Assembly (NCBI GenBank): GCA_913057685.1
Contig: CAJXOA010000010.1
Coordinates: 1-62,837, forward strand
DNA from: an uncultured Trueperaceae bacterium
GTDB taxonomy: Bacteria; Deinococcota; Deinococci; Deinococcales; Trueperaceae
DNA: 62,837 nucleotides
Reading direction: 5' to 3'
Part shown: positions 1-9,900 of the stretch, piece by piece
How positions within the stretch are numbered: position 1 is the stretch's first letter
How the letters are laid out: each line of letters opens with the position of its first letter
Made by a program: the position numbers and the translations under genes
The notes under the pieces: generated by a model
Seen by the model: the letters and a program-made list of their open reading frames with translations, nothing else
What the model was told of the DNA's origin: nothing
Database searches by the model: none

Positions 1-663
1 GATAGCGTCGCGGCGTTGGTGCCGCGTGCGGAGATCGAGGGGGAGATGGGGGATTCGCACGTGGGGTTGCAGGCGCGCTTGATGAGTCAGGCGTTGCGGA
101 AGCTGACGAGTGTGCTGGCGAAGTCGAGTACGACGGCGGTGTTCATCAATCAGATTCGGGAGAAGATCGGGGTGATGTACGGCAATCCGGAGACGACGCC
201 GGGGGGGCGGGCGTTGAAGTTCTACGCGAGCGTGCGGATGGAGGTGCGTCGGAAGGGGGACGTGAAGGTGGGGGCGGACAAGGTGGGGAATCGGGTGCGG
301 GTGAAGGTGACGAAGAACAAGGTGGCGCCTCCGTTTCGGGAGGCGGAGATCGAGATCATGTTCGGGCGGGGCATCGATCGGGTGGGGGACTTGTTGACGA
401 TCGCGAGTGACGTGGGGGTGGTGGAGAAGTCGGGGTCGTGGTTCGCGTATGGGGAGACGCGGTTGGGGCAGGGCAAGGAGAAGGCGGGGGAGTACCTGCA
501 TGAGCATCCGGAGGTGATGCAGGAGATTCGGGAGCGGGTGACGAAGCACCTGAAGGGTGAAGGGGGCGACGCGGCGGACGACGGCGCGCCGGACACCGCG
601 TCCGACGCCACGACCGCACCTGCGCCCGACGCCGCCTCCACCCCCGACGGGAGCCCGGCGTGA
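1..663 (+). CDS. recA: Recombinase RecA, C-terminal part (5' end outside window)
   Basis: RecA forms filaments on single-stranded DNA, drives strand exchange and triggers LexA-type self-cleavage. The reading frame is open at base 1 and starts inside the Walker B region ([18 protein letters not shown]), so the N-terminal domain and Walker A are missing. Visible parts are the L1/L2 DNA-binding loop region, the [19 protein letters not shown] segment, the [12 protein letters not shown] motif and the C-terminal domain ([18 protein letters not shown]). A roughly 35-residue tail rich in Asp, Ala and Pro follows. The last codon overlaps the rny start as GTGA, so rny is probably translationally coupled. 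Codon use is odd: the RecA core prefers G-ending codons (GTG, GCG, GGG, AAG), whereas the tail from about base 556 and all of rny prefer C-ending codons. Confidence 0.97.
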   Translation, partial: DSVAALVPRAEIEGEMGDSHVGLQARLMSQALRKLTSVLAKSSTTAVFINQIREKIGVMYGNPETTPGGRALKFYASVRMEVRRKGDVKVGADKVGNRVRVKVTKNKVAPPFREAEIEIMFGRGIDRVGDLLTIASDVGVVEKSGSWFAYGETRLGQGKEKAGEYLHEHPEVMQEIRERVTKHLKGEGGDAADDGAPDTASDATTAPAPDAASTPDGSPA

Positions 664-2333
664 ACGCCCTCGTGTGGCTCCTCGTCGGCGCGGTCGTCGG
701 CCTCGTCGTCGGGGGTGCGGTCGCCTCCGCCCTGCGGCGCGGCCGCGACGAGGAGGCGCTCGCCGCCGCCCGCGCCGACGCCGACCGCATCCGCAGCGAG
801 GCGGAGGCCGACGCCACCGCCATCCGCGAACGCGCCGAAGCCGACGCCGAAGGCCTCCTGGAACGCGAACGCGAACGCGTCCAAGGCGACCTGGAGCGGG
901 AACGCGAGCGTCTGCGCGCCGACCTGACCCGCGAACGCGAGGACGCCGAACGCGACCTCGCCCGCGCCCGCGAGGAGGCCCAAAGCGCCCGCGAGGAGGT
1001 CGCGCGGGGGCGCGAGGACCTCAAGCGCGAACGCGAGAAGCTCGACGGCGTCGAGGAACGCCTCACGCGCCGCGGCGAACAGCAGGACGCCCGCGCCCTC
1101 CGCCTCGACGAACAGGAGGAACGCCTCGACGTGCGCGAGGCGGAACTCCGCGAGCGCGACGACGCCCTCGCCAACCGCGAGGCGGACGTCGACCGGCAGC
1201 TGCACGAGATCGCCGGCCTCAGCCGCGACCAGGCGGAGGCGCGCGTCCTCGAGCGCATCGACGGGGAGCTCGAGCGGGAGAAGGCGGTCCGCGTCCGCGC
1301 GGCGGTCGAGAGCGCCGACGCCGACGCGAAACGCAAGACGCAACAGATCCTCGCCCAAGCGATCCAACGCAGCGCCAGCGAGGTGTCCGCCGCCGTCGCC
1401 GTCACCGTCGTGCCGATCCCGAGCGACGCCATGAAGGGCCGCATCATCGGGCGGGAGGGCCGCAACATCCGCGCCTTCGAGGCGCTCACCGGCGTCGACC
1501 TGATCATCGACGACACGCCCGAGGGAGTGCTGCTCAGCAGCTTCAACCCGCTCCGCCGGGAGGTCGCCAAGCTCGCGCTGCAGGAGCTCGTCGAGGACGG
1601 CCGCATCCACCCCGCCCGCATCGAGGAGGTCGTGCAGAAGGCCCAGGCCGACATGCAGACCTACATCCGCGAACGCGGCGAGGAGGCGGCGCTCGAAGCG
1701 AACGTCGTCGGCATCAAGCCGGGCCTCCTGCAGCTGCTCGGGCGGATGCACTTCCGCACCAGCTACGGGCAGAACATCCTGCAGCACAGCGTGCAGGTCG
1801 CGCACATGGCCGGCATCATCGCCGCGGAGCTCGGCCTCGACGAAGCCACCGCCCGCCGCGCCGGCCTGCTGCACGACATCGGCAAATCGATCGACCGCGA
1901 GATCGAGGGCACCCACACCGAGATCGGGGCGGGCCTCGGGCGCCGCTTCGGGGAGGCGGACGAGGTGGTGGACGCCATCGCCAACCACCACGACCTCGAC
2001 CGCAGCACGACCCTGTTCCCCGTCCTCGTCAACGCCGCCGACGCCGTCAGCGCCGCCCGGCCCGGCGCCCGCCGCGAATCGCTCGAGGTGTACCTCAAGC
2101 GCCTCGAGGGCCTCGAGAACATCGCCAGCAGCTTCCCCGGCGTCGAGAAGAGCTACGCCATCCAGGCCGGCCGCGAGGTCCGCATCGTCGTCGAACCGAC
2201 CGAGGTGAACGACGACCGCGCGGCGTTGCTGGCGCGCGACATCGCCGGCCGCATCGAACAGGACATGGAGTACCCGGGCCAGGTGCAGGTCACGGTGGTG
2301 CGCGAAACGCGCGCCGTGCAGTACGCCCGCTGA
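660..2333 (+). CDS. rny: Ribonuclease Y
   Basis: RNase Y is a membrane-anchored endoribonuclease that starts mRNA decay. The 557-residue protein shows the family layout: an N-terminal membrane helix (about 3-24), a long charged coiled coil rich in Arg/Glu (about 28-215), a KH domain (around 245-310, with [15 protein letters not shown]) and an HD domain (around 350-440, with [18 protein letters not shown] and ANHHD metal ligands). Its length is normal for the family. It begins with GTG inside the recA stop codon, and no separate promoter is visible, so it probably shares the recA transcript. An 11-bp hairpin lies just downstream. Confidence 0.97.
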   Translation: MNALVWLLVGAVVGLVVGGAVASALRRGRDEEALAAARADADRIRSEAEADATAIRERAEADAEGLLERERERVQGDLERERERLRADLTREREDAERDLARAREEAQSAREEVARGREDLKREREKLDGVEERLTRRGEQQDARALRLDEQEERLDVREAELRERDDALANREADVDRQLHEIAGLSRDQAEARVLERIDGELEREKAVRVRAAVESADADAKRKTQQILAQAIQRSASEVSAAVAVTVVPIPSDAMKGRIIGREGRNIRAFEALTGVDLIIDDTPEGVLLSSFNPLRREVAKLALQELVEDGRIHPARIEEVVQKAQADMQTYIRERGEEAALEANVVGIKPGLLQLLGRMHFRTSYGQNILQHSVQVAHMAGIIAAELGLDEATARRAGLLHDIGKSIDREIEGTHTEIGAGLGRRFGEADEVVDAIANHHDLDRSTTLFPVLVNAADAVSAARPGARRESLEVYLKRLEGLENIASSFPGVEKSYAIQAGREVRIVVEPTEVNDDRAALLARDIAGRIEQDMEYPGQVQVTVVRETRAVQYAR

Positions 2334-2369
2334 CCCACCGCCGGGCCCCCCGGCCTCCCCCGCACGACC

Positions 2370-2395
2370 GCGCGCCGCCCCTCGGGGCGGCGCGC
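2370..2395 (+). terminator. GC-rich hairpin after rny
   Basis: Perfect 11-bp stem (2370-2380 with 2385-2395) and a CTCG tetraloop, directly after rny. Only two T follow, so it resembles a terminator without a clear U-tract. Confidence 0.5.
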
Positions 2396-2397
2396 TT

Positions 2398-2636
2398 GGT
2401 ATCCTCCACCGACTCCGGACGCCCGGTCGACCCCACCCGCGCCCCCGCGCGGTGCGGCGGTCGTCGTCGGCGCCGACCCGAGCGAGGTGCACCGTGTACG
2501 AGGCGAGCCCCGAAGCCCCCGGTCTCCGTTCCGTCGTTCCGCCGGCGCCGCCGACGCGACCGCGTCCCCACGCCCCCCGTCCGCCGCACGGCGCGCCGCG
2601 CCCGGTCGCGAGTCGCGCGGGGCACGGAGGGTCGGC
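2398..2636 (+). promoter_or_regulatory. Probable prs promoter and long leader
   Basis: The rny-prs gap (2334-2636, 303 bases) contains the hairpin at 2370-2395 and then a GGTATCCT box (TATCCT 2400-2405), the same -10 form seen before guaA and the deoxynucleoside kinase. No good -35 is visible. If this box is used, prs has a leader of about 225 bases. It ends with GGAGG (2626-2630) six bases before the prs GTG. I see no convincing small gene or known riboswitch in the leader. Confidence 0.45.
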
Positions 2637-3587
2637 GTGAGGGTCGGCGACGACGTCAAACTGTTCAGCGGGACCGCGACGCCGGAGCTCGCCCGCTCGG
2701 TCGCCGACCACCTCGGCATGGAGCTGTCGCACGGCTCGGTCTCGACGTTCCCCGACGGCGAAACCCGCATCGGGATCGACGAGAGCGTGCGCGGGGCGGA
2801 CTGCTACATCATCCAGTCGACCAGCGCCCCGGTGAACCACAACCTCATGGAGGTCCTCGTGCTCGCCGACGCCCTGATCCGCGCCTCGGCGTGGCGCGTG
2901 AACTTCGTGATCCCCTACTTCGGCTACGCCCGGCAGGACAAGAAGGTCTCCGCCCGCGAACCGATCACCGCGAAGCTCGTCGCCAACCTCATGGCGACCG
3001 CCGGCGCGCACCGCGTCATCACCGTCGACCTGCACGCCGGCCAGATCCAGGGGTTCTTCGACGTGCCCGTCGACCACCTCACCGCCCTCGACATCCTCGG
3101 CGACCACCTGGCGGAGGGCGACATCTCCGACAGCGTCGTCGTCTCCCCCGACGTCGGCCGCGCCACCGAAGCGCGGCGGCTCGCGAACTACCTCGACCTG
3201 CCGCTGGCGATGCTCTACAAGCGCCGCACCAGCCCGACCGAGACCGAGGTGACGCACGTCATCGGGGACGTCGCCGGCCTCCGCCCGATCATGGTCGACG
3301 ACATGATCTCCACCGCCGGCACCATGCGGCGCGGCATCGATGCGCTCCTGCGCCTCGGGGCGCGCCCCGGCGCGACGGTCGCCGCCACCCACCCGGTGTT
3401 CACGCCCCCCGCCCTCGAGCGCCTCGATCACGAGGCGATCGACCGGGTGATCGTGACCGACACCGTCCCGTTCGAGGACGGCGACGCCCACCCGTTCGTG
3501 CACGTCCTCTCCGTCGCGCCGCTCCTGGCGAAGGCGATCCGCAACGTCCACGACAACGCCTCGGTCAGTTCGTTGTTCAGCGGCTGA
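2637..3587 (+). CDS. prs: Ribose-phosphate pyrophosphokinase (PRPP synthetase)
   Basis: Makes 5-phosphoribosyl-1-pyrophosphate from ribose 5-phosphate and ATP for nucleotide, histidine and tryptophan synthesis. The GTG at 2637 is chosen because GGAGG lies six bases upstream and the protein then begins just before the conserved KLFSG motif; upstream in-frame codons encode an unlikely Arg/Ala-rich stretch. The 316-residue length matches the family. Seen are the FVIPYFGYARQDKK ATP-site motif, the YKRR segment and the PRPP-binding loop MVDDMISTAGTM. It stands alone between rny and rplY. Confidence 0.96.
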   Translation: MRVGDDVKLFSGTATPELARSVADHLGMELSHGSVSTFPDGETRIGIDESVRGADCYIIQSTSAPVNHNLMEVLVLADALIRASAWRVNFVIPYFGYARQDKKVSAREPITAKLVANLMATAGAHRVITVDLHAGQIQGFFDVPVDHLTALDILGDHLAEGDISDSVVVSPDVGRATEARRLANYLDLPLAMLYKRRTSPTETEVTHVIGDVAGLRPIMVDDMISTAGTMRRGIDALLRLGARPGATVAATHPVFTPPALERLDHEAIDRVIVTDTVPFEDGDAHPFVHVLSVAPLLAKAIRNVHDNASVSSLFSG

Positions 3588-3615
3588 GGGCGCCCCACCG
3601 CGTCCCCCCACTGCG

Positions 3616-3651
3616 CCGGGCCCCCACCCCGCCGCTCCGGGCCCCCACCCC
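3616..3651 (+). repeat. Short tandem C-rich repeat
   Basis: A 15-base unit CCGGGCCCCCACCCC occurs at 3616-3630 and again at 3637-3651 (period 21) between prs and rplY. Function unknown. Confidence 0.55.
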
Positions 3652-3673
3652 ACCCCGCCGCGCCGCCGGCCGG

Positions 3674-3703
3674 TTGCAGGGGACGGCGCGCACGCCGTAT
3701 ACT
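3674..3703 (+). promoter_or_regulatory. Promoter of rplY
   Basis: TTGCAG (3674-3679), an 18-base spacer and TATACT (3698-3703) form the most sigma-70-like promoter in the window. The start would be near 3710, giving a leader of about 74 bases that ends in a GGAGG Shine-Dalgarno site before the rplY ATG at 3784. Confidence 0.7.
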
Positions 3704-3783
3704 GCGTCTTCGTGTCGCGCCGCCCACGAGGCCGCGCGCATCCGGACCGAACGCCCGACCGGAACCACCGCCCTGGAGGCTGC

Positions 3784-4422
3784 ATGAAACTCGAAGCGAC
3801 GCAACGCACGCCGGGCCGCAACGGCCCCCTCCGCCGTGAGGGGCGCCTGCCGGGCGTCGTGTACAACAACGAACTCAACGTCTCGGTGGCGATGAGCCGC
3901 AAGGCGTTCGACAAGGTGTTCCGCGAACAGGGCACCTCCAGCCTCATCGACCTCGACGTCGAGGGCACCACCCACCAGGTGCTGGTGCGCGAAGTGCAGA
4001 TGGACAAGCGCAAGCGCATCCCGATGCACGTCGACTTCTTCGCCATCACCGCCGGCCAGAAGCTCGAGGTCGCCATCCCCGTCAGCTTCGAGGGCACCGC
4101 GGCCGGCCAGAAGGACGGCGGCGAACTGTTCATCTCGCGCCGCGAGGTCACGATCTACGTCCTGCCCCGCGAGATCCCCGACGCGATCGAGCTCGACATC
4201 AGCGACATGCAGATCGGCGACTCGATCCACATCGGCGACGTGCGCTCGCGCCTCCCCGAGACCGCGGAGATCGTCGACGACGAGGAGCTCACCCTCATCA
4301 CGATCGTCCCGCCGCGCGTCGAGGCGGAGGCCGAGGAGGGCGAAGACGAGGTCACGCAGCCCGAGGTCATCGGCGAGAGCGCCGACGACGACGAGGGCGA
4401 CGAGGACGCGAGCGAGGACTGA
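3784..4422 (+). CDS. rplY: 50S ribosomal protein L25 (TL5/CTC type)
   Basis: Binds 5S rRNA in the large ribosomal subunit. The 212-residue protein is the long two-domain form (TL5 in Thermus, CTC in Bacillus): an N-terminal L25 domain (about 1-90, with GRNGPLRREGRLPGVVYN) and a C-terminal beta domain (about 95-185), then a strongly acidic tail. The ATG at 3784 follows GGAGGCTGC and gives the expected MKLEA start. It has its own strong promoter. pth follows 34 bases later, as is common for L25 genes. Confidence 0.95.
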   Translation: MKLEATQRTPGRNGPLRREGRLPGVVYNNELNVSVAMSRKAFDKVFREQGTSSLIDLDVEGTTHQVLVREVQMDKRKRIPMHVDFFAITAGQKLEVAIPVSFEGTAAGQKDGGELFISRREVTIYVLPREIPDAIELDISDMQIGDSIHIGDVRSRLPETAEIVDDEELTLITIVPPRVEAEAEEGEDEVTQPEVIGESADDDEGDEDASED

Positions 4423-4456
4423 CGACCCCCACCCCGCCCCCGCGGAAGGACCCGTC

Positions 4457-5062
4457 ATGCGCCTGATCGTGGGGCTCGGCAACCCCGGCCCCCGCTACCG
4501 AGGAACCCGGCACAACGCCGGGTTCCTCGTCGTCGACGCCTACGCCGAGCGGCACGGCGCGCGCTTCCGCGCCGGCCGGCTCGGGGAGGAGGCCCGCGAC
4601 GGCGGGCGGCGCCTCCTGAAACCCACGACCTTCATGAACCGCTCCGGGGCGGCGGTGCAGGCGCTCGCCACCAAGCACGGGATCGCCCCCCACGACATCC
4701 TCGTCGTGCACGACGACCTCGACCTGCCCCTCGGGCGGCTGCGCCTCAAGCGGGGCGGCGGCGCCGGCGGGCAGAAGGGCGTCCAGGACGTCGTCGACCG
4801 CGTCGGTCCGGACGTCGTGCGCCTCAAGGTCGGCATCGGGCGGCCCCCCGACCCGCGCTGGACGACGGAACACTGGGTGCTGTCGCGCTTCCGCGACGAC
4901 GAAGCGTCGCTACTGCGCGACGTCGTCGACGCCGGCGCGGACGCCGTCGAGCGGGTCGTGCGCGACGGCGTGGACGCCGCCGCGAACGCCGTGAACGGCG
5001 TCGACCTGCGCCCCGCCCCGCCCGCCGACCCCCCGAACGCCGGTCCGGAGGGGGAGCGGTGA
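4457..5062 (+). CDS. pth: Peptidyl-tRNA hydrolase
   Basis: Releases tRNA from prematurely dropped peptidyl-tRNA. The 201-residue protein starts with the family signature GLGNPGPRY...TRHNAGF; His19 is the catalytic histidine. FMNRSG and VVHDDLDLPLGRLRLK carry the other active-site residues (Asn and Asp). A GGAAGGA site precedes the ATG. The last ~20 residues form a Pro/Ala-rich tail. The stop overlaps the next start (GTGA). A perfect 13-bp inverted repeat lies inside codons 15-25. Confidence 0.95.
   Translation: MRLIVGLGNPGPRYRGTRHNAGFLVVDAYAERHGARFRAGRLGEEARDGGRRLLKPTTFMNRSGAAVQALATKHGIAPHDILVVHDDLDLPLGRLRLKRGGGAGGQKGVQDVVDRVGPDVVRLKVGIGRPPDPRWTTEHWVLSRFRDDEASLLRDVVDAGADAVERVVRDGVDAAANAVNGVDLRPAPPADPPNAGPEGER
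4499..4529 (+). repeat. Perfect 13-bp inverted repeat inside pth
   Basis: CGAGGAACCCGGC at 4499-4511 pairs fully with 4517-4529 around a 5-base ACAAC loop, near the start of pth. It spans the codons for the catalytic RHNAGF motif. It could fold in the mRNA about 40 bases after the start codon. Confidence 0.6.
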
Positions 5063-6888
5063 GCGACGCCGTCCTCGTCTTCACCGTGCTCGCCGCGACC
5101 GTCGCGGCGTTCGCCAGCGACCGGGTGCGCCTCGACGTCGTCGCGATGCTGGCGATGCTGGCGCTCGTCCTGACCGGCGTCCTCGACGCCGGGCAGGCGC
5201 TCGCCGGCTTCGCGGAGCCGCTGACGTTGATGATCGCGGGGCTGTTCGTCGTCGGCGCCGGGCTGTTCGAGACCGGCGTCGCCGACCGCCTCGGGGACCT
5301 CCTCGCCCGCCTCGCGGGCGGCGGCACCACCCGCCTGCTGGTCGCGACGATGCTCAGCAGCGCCCTGTTGTCGGCGTTCCTCTCCTCCACCGGCACCGTC
5401 GCGGTGCTCCTCCCCGTCGTCGTCGGGCTGGCGCGCAGCGCGGACGTCGCGCCGTCGCGGCTGCTGATGCCGCTCGCCTTCGGGAGTCTCCTGGGGGGCA
5501 TGACGACGCTGATCGGGACGCCGCCGAACCTGGTCGTCGCCGACCAACTCCGCGCGCAGGGCGACGCGCCGTTCGGCTTCTTCGCCTTCACGCCGGTCGG
5601 CCTGGTGATGCTCGCGGTCGGCGTGGCGTACATGGCGCTCGTCGGTCGCCACCTGCTGCCCAGCCACCCCGACGTCGAGCAGGTGGGGTCCGGCGTCGCG
5701 GCGACCACCCTCGAGGGGCTCGCCCGCCGCTACGGGCTCACCGACCGCCTCCACCGCGTCGAGGTGCCCGCCGGCACCGAACTGGTGGGGGCGACGATGG
5801 CGAGCGGGGCGCTGCGCGCCCGCTTCGGGGTGACGGTCCTCGCCGTCGCCACCGCGGACGAGGACGGCGTCCCCAACGTCCGGCGGGCGGAACCGTCGAC
5901 GCTGATCCGCGCGGGTGACGTGCTGTACGTCGACGCGACCGACGCGCAACTCGCCACCCTCGCGAGCGAGGCGCGCGTCCGCATCCCCGACGCCGCGCCG
6001 GAGGGCACCCTCCCGGAGCCGCTCATGCTGATCGAGGCGCTCCTGCCGCCCGAATCGAGCTACGCCGGCGCGACGCTGGCCGACGCGCGGTTGCACGACC
6101 GGACGCGCGCCACCGTCGTCGCCATCAAGCGCGGCACGCGGCTGCTGCACGGCGACCTCGCGGAAACCGTGTTGCGGCCGGGCGACGCCCTCCTCCTCGC
6201 CGGCGGGCCGGCGGCGCAACGCCGGATCGCGTCGGCGCGGCGCGACCTGATCGTCGTCGGGGAACCGCGCGGGTGGGCGCGCTTCGCGCGCGACACCCGC
6301 CGCGCGCCCGCCGCCCTCGCGGTCCTCGCCGCGATGCTGGTGGCGATGACGACCGGCGTCGTCCCGAACGCGATCGCGGTGTTGGCCGCGGCGATGGGGA
6401 TGGTGCTCGTGGGCGCCGTCTCGATGGACGACGCCTACCGCGCGATCAGCTGGGAGTCGGTCGTCCTGATCGCCGCGATCCTGCCGATGGCGACCGCCCT
6501 CGAGGTGAGCGGGGGCCTGGACCTGGTCGTGGGCGGCCTGATCGGGGGGCTCGGGGACGCCGGACCGCTGGTGGTGATGGCGGCGTTGTTCCTGCTGACG
6601 TCGGCGTTCAGCCAAGTGATCAGCAACACCGCGACGACGGTCCTGATCGCGCCGGTCGCGTACGCCGCGGCGCAGGGGCTGGGGGTGAACCCGGCCGCGA
6701 CGTTGATGACGGTCGCGGTGGCGGCGTCGACGGCGTTCGCGACGCCGGTCGCCTCCCCCGTCAACGCCCTGGTGCTCACCCCGGGCCGCTACCGCTTCAC
6801 CGACTTCGTGCGGGTCGGCCTCCCGATCGTGCTGTTGATGCTGGTCGCGACGCTGCTGGTGGTCCCGGTCTTCTTCCCCCTCCGCTGA
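5059..6888 (+). CDS. SLC13-family (DASS) permease with two RCK_C domains
   Basis: Inner-membrane carrier of the divalent anion:Na+ symporter/SLC13 superfamily. The 609-residue protein has membrane helices in two halves (about 1-195 and 405-609). Between them lie two TrkA_C/RCK_C regulatory domains (about 215-300, with VPAGTELVGATM, and 320-395, with LHDRTRATVVAIKRG). Each half carries the conserved helix-break motif: TLIGTPPNLVVADQL in the first and SNTATTVLIAPVAYAAA in the second. The substrate cannot be read from sequence; sulfate, phosphate or dicarboxylates are possible. It overlaps pth by four bases and ends 21 bases from the convergent lipoprotein gene. Confidence 0.85.
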   Translation: MSDAVLVFTVLAATVAAFASDRVRLDVVAMLAMLALVLTGVLDAGQALAGFAEPLTLMIAGLFVVGAGLFETGVADRLGDLLARLAGGGTTRLLVATMLSSALLSAFLSSTGTVAVLLPVVVGLARSADVAPSRLLMPLAFGSLLGGMTTLIGTPPNLVVADQLRAQGDAPFGFFAFTPVGLVMLAVGVAYMALVGRHLLPSHPDVEQVGSGVAATTLEGLARRYGLTDRLHRVEVPAGTELVGATMASGALRARFGVTVLAVATADEDGVPNVRRAEPSTLIRAGDVLYVDATDAQLATLASEARVRIPDAAPEGTLPEPLMLIEALLPPESSYAGATLADARLHDRTRATVVAIKRGTRLLHGDLAETVLRPGDALLLAGGPAAQRRIASARRDLIVVGEPRGWARFARDTRRAPAALAVLAAMLVAMTTGVVPNAIAVLAAAMGMVLVGAVSMDDAYRAISWESVVLIAAILPMATALEVSGGLDLVVGGLIGGLGDAGPLVVMAALFLLTSAFSQVISNTATTVLIAPVAYAAAQGLGVNPAATLMTVAVAASTAFATPVASPVNALVLTPGRYRFTDFVRVGLPIVLLMLVATLLVVPVFFPLR

Positions 6889-6909
6889 GCGGTCCCCCCA
6901 CCATCCCCA

Positions 6910-9900
6910 TCAGGGGCACGTCCCCCAGTTCGGGTGGTACGCGTCGCTCAGCAAGCCGAGCGACGAGAAGCCCCACGGTTCCTCGTCGAACTGCGACACG
7001 CACCAGCCGGAGATGTCGTGGTCGAAGCTCGCCTGGTTGAACATCGTGCTCATGTCGGTGACGTTCCCGGTCTCCCAGTCGCCGATCGGCTGGTTGAAAA
7101 AGGAGTAGCGAAACATCGAGTTCATGTTCCGCACGCTGCGGGTATCCCACCCGCCGATGTCCGCCTGGAACTCGTAGGTCGACATGAACATGGCCCGCAT
7201 GTTCCTGACCGACGAGACGTTCCACCCGCCGAGGTCCCCGTCGAAGCGCTTCGCCCCTTGGAACATGTGTTTCATGTTCGTGACCGACGAGGTATCCCAG
7301 TGACGGAGGGTGCGCCGGAAGTTCTCGGCGTAGCGGAACATCCCCTCCATCGTGCGGACGTCGCTCACGTCCCAGTGGTTGACGTTCGCGTTGAAGTTCG
7401 TCAGGCCGTTCGACGCGTACTGCGCGCCGAAGAGGTACGCCATGTTCGTCACGCCCGACGTGCAGGTCGTCGCGGCATTCCCGGAGGTGATCTGGCGCTT
7501 GCTTCGCTTGACGTACGTCACGCCACCCAAGATGCCGCGGTCGCCGACCTGTGCGGCGTCGCAGACGATCGTCACCCCGTTCCCGGCGCGGCGGAACTCC
7601 GGCACCGTGACGGCGACCGTGTCGCGCACGTCGGGGAACACGTCGCTCCGGACCGTCACCGTCGCCGTGCCCGGCGCGACGCCGCTCACGACGCCGTTCG
7701 CGTCGACGGTGGCGACGGCCGGGTCGCTGGACGTCCAGGTGAGTCCCGCGGCGGCGGTGTGCTCGAAGACGTAGTCCACCGCCTCGTCTCCGTTCAGCGG
7801 CGGTCGCACCGCGGTCGGGGTGACGTCGAGGCGCGTGACCTGCGGGCAGGACCCCCACAAGGGTTGCCTCGACGCGCCCCACGCCTCGTTGGCGAAGTGG
7901 GCGAAGGCGGTGGGCTCCGTGGCGATGCCGCTCACGCACCAGCGGCTCAGGTCCCGGTCGAACGACGTCGCGACCTCGAACATGCGGTCCATGTTCGTCA
8001 CGTTGCTCACGTCCCAGTCCGAGAGGTCCTGGTCGAAGGCGCGGGCGTAGGCGAACATGTTCGCCGTCGACGCGACGCGGCCGACGTCCCACGTCGTGAC
8101 GTCGCCGTCGAACGCGTCGGCGCTGAAGAACATGCCGGCCATCGACTCGACGGCGCCGGTGTCCCACGAGGCGAGGTCCTGGTCGAACGCGTCGGCGCCC
8201 CAGAACATCGCCGCCATCCCGCCGACGGCGCCGACCTTCCAGCCGTCGAGCGGTTGGTCGAACGCTTTCGCGTCTCGGAACATCGCGGTCATGTCCCGCA
8301 CGTTCGAGACGTCCCACGCCCCGATCGCGCCGTCGAACGCCGTCGCGTCGTGGAACATGTCGCGCATGGTCGTCACCGCCGAGGTATCCCAGGCGTCCAG
8401 GTCCGCGTCGAACGACGCTGCGGACCGGAACGCATAGGACATGTCGGTCACGGCCGACGTGTCCCACGCCCCCACGTCCCCGGAGAAGGCGTCGGCGTTG
8501 AAGAACGCCGAACGCAGGCTCGTCACGTCGCGCGTATCCCAATGCCCGATGTCGCCGTCGAACCACCCGGCCTGCGCGAACAGCCCATCGAGGCTCGTCA
8601 CGCCGGTCGTGCAGCTGGCCTCGAGGCCGGCCGTGTCCTGCGCGTCGACCAGCACGTCGAGGGCGGCGCGGTCGCGCCTCACGTACGTCACGCCGTCCAC
8701 CTCGCCCGTCTCCCCGACCGTGGCGGAGGGACAGCGGACCGTGACGCCGTTCTCGGCGAGGTAGAAGGCGCCTGCCAGGGTGAGCTCCGCCGTCGCGTCG
8801 AGCGGCGTGCCGTCGAGCGACGCGCGGAGCGTGAGCGTGCCCTGCTCGACGCCGGCGGTGAAGGGCGCCGTGTAGGTCCCGTCCCCCACGTCGGTGACCC
8901 CACCGAGCGTCCCGAGGGTCGGAGACGCGAACGTGACCGTCCCCCCCGACGCGCCCACGGGGTTGCCGTTCGCGTCGCGCAGGGTCACCGTCACGGTCGC
9001 CGTTGCGGTGCCGTCGGCGGGGAGGACGGCCGGTTCGACGCGCACGGTGCTGGCCGCGGCGCTCGCGGCGCCGGGCCGGAGATCGACCCGCGCGGCGGCG
9101 TCGAAGGCGACGTCGAACAGGCGGGGACGGAGGTCCACCGGGCTCGCGGTCGTGCCGGCCGTGTACGTCGCGACGTACGTACCGTCGCCCGCCTCGCGGA
9201 CCGGTCCCACGGAGCCGTGGGCGGGGGCGTCGAACGTCACGGCGTCCGCCCCGACGCCGTCCCGCACCGGTTCGCCCTCCGCGTCGCGGAGGGTGACGGT
9301 CAACGTCGCCGTCGAGCTCCCGTCCGCGGGGAGGGTCGCGGGGTCGGCGACGACGGTGCTGGTGGTGGGGGTCGCGGCGCCCTGCGTGAGGACGATGCGG
9401 GCGGGGGTCGCGAACGGCTCGCCGTCCAAGCGTGCGACGAGCGGGACCTCGCCCGGCGTCCGTCCCGCCACGTACGTCGCCGCGTACGTCCCGTCGCCCC
9501 GGTCGGTGACCGGGCCGAGGCTCCCGACGTCGGGGGCGTCGAGCGTGACGCTCGCCCCACCCTCGCGCAGACGTGCGCCGTTCGCGTCGCGAAGCACGAC
9601 GACGACCGTCGCTTCACGTTCGCCGTCGGCGAGGAGGCTGGTCGGGGAGGCGGTGACGGTACTCGTCGACGCCGAGGGGTCGCCCACCCCCGCCGGCTCG
9701 ACCGTGAAGGTCGGGGCCCCCTCGAGCGCGAGCGGGTCGCCGTCGACGACCACCGCCAGGGCGCAGGCGCCGGCGCGCACGGTGGCGGGCACGTCGCCCC
9801 GCAGCCGGGGGTAGGTGACGTCCGGATCGGCGGCCGCGACCGGGACGGGATCGCCGCCGTCGAGGAGGAACGCGGCCGCGTCGAGGGGAGCGTCGCAGAC

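Noticed and set aside
2398-2636. Purine-type riboswitch in the prs leader
   Set aside because: The leader is long enough, but I see no conserved purine or PRPP riboswitch core; only general GC-rich pairing.
222-4151. Very long open frame (1309 codons) on the minus strand
   Set aside because: It is antisense to recA, rny, prs and rplY, all recognisable proteins. In DNA this GC-rich, stop codons are rare in shadow frames; its translation is low-complexity Arg/Ala/Gly/Val.
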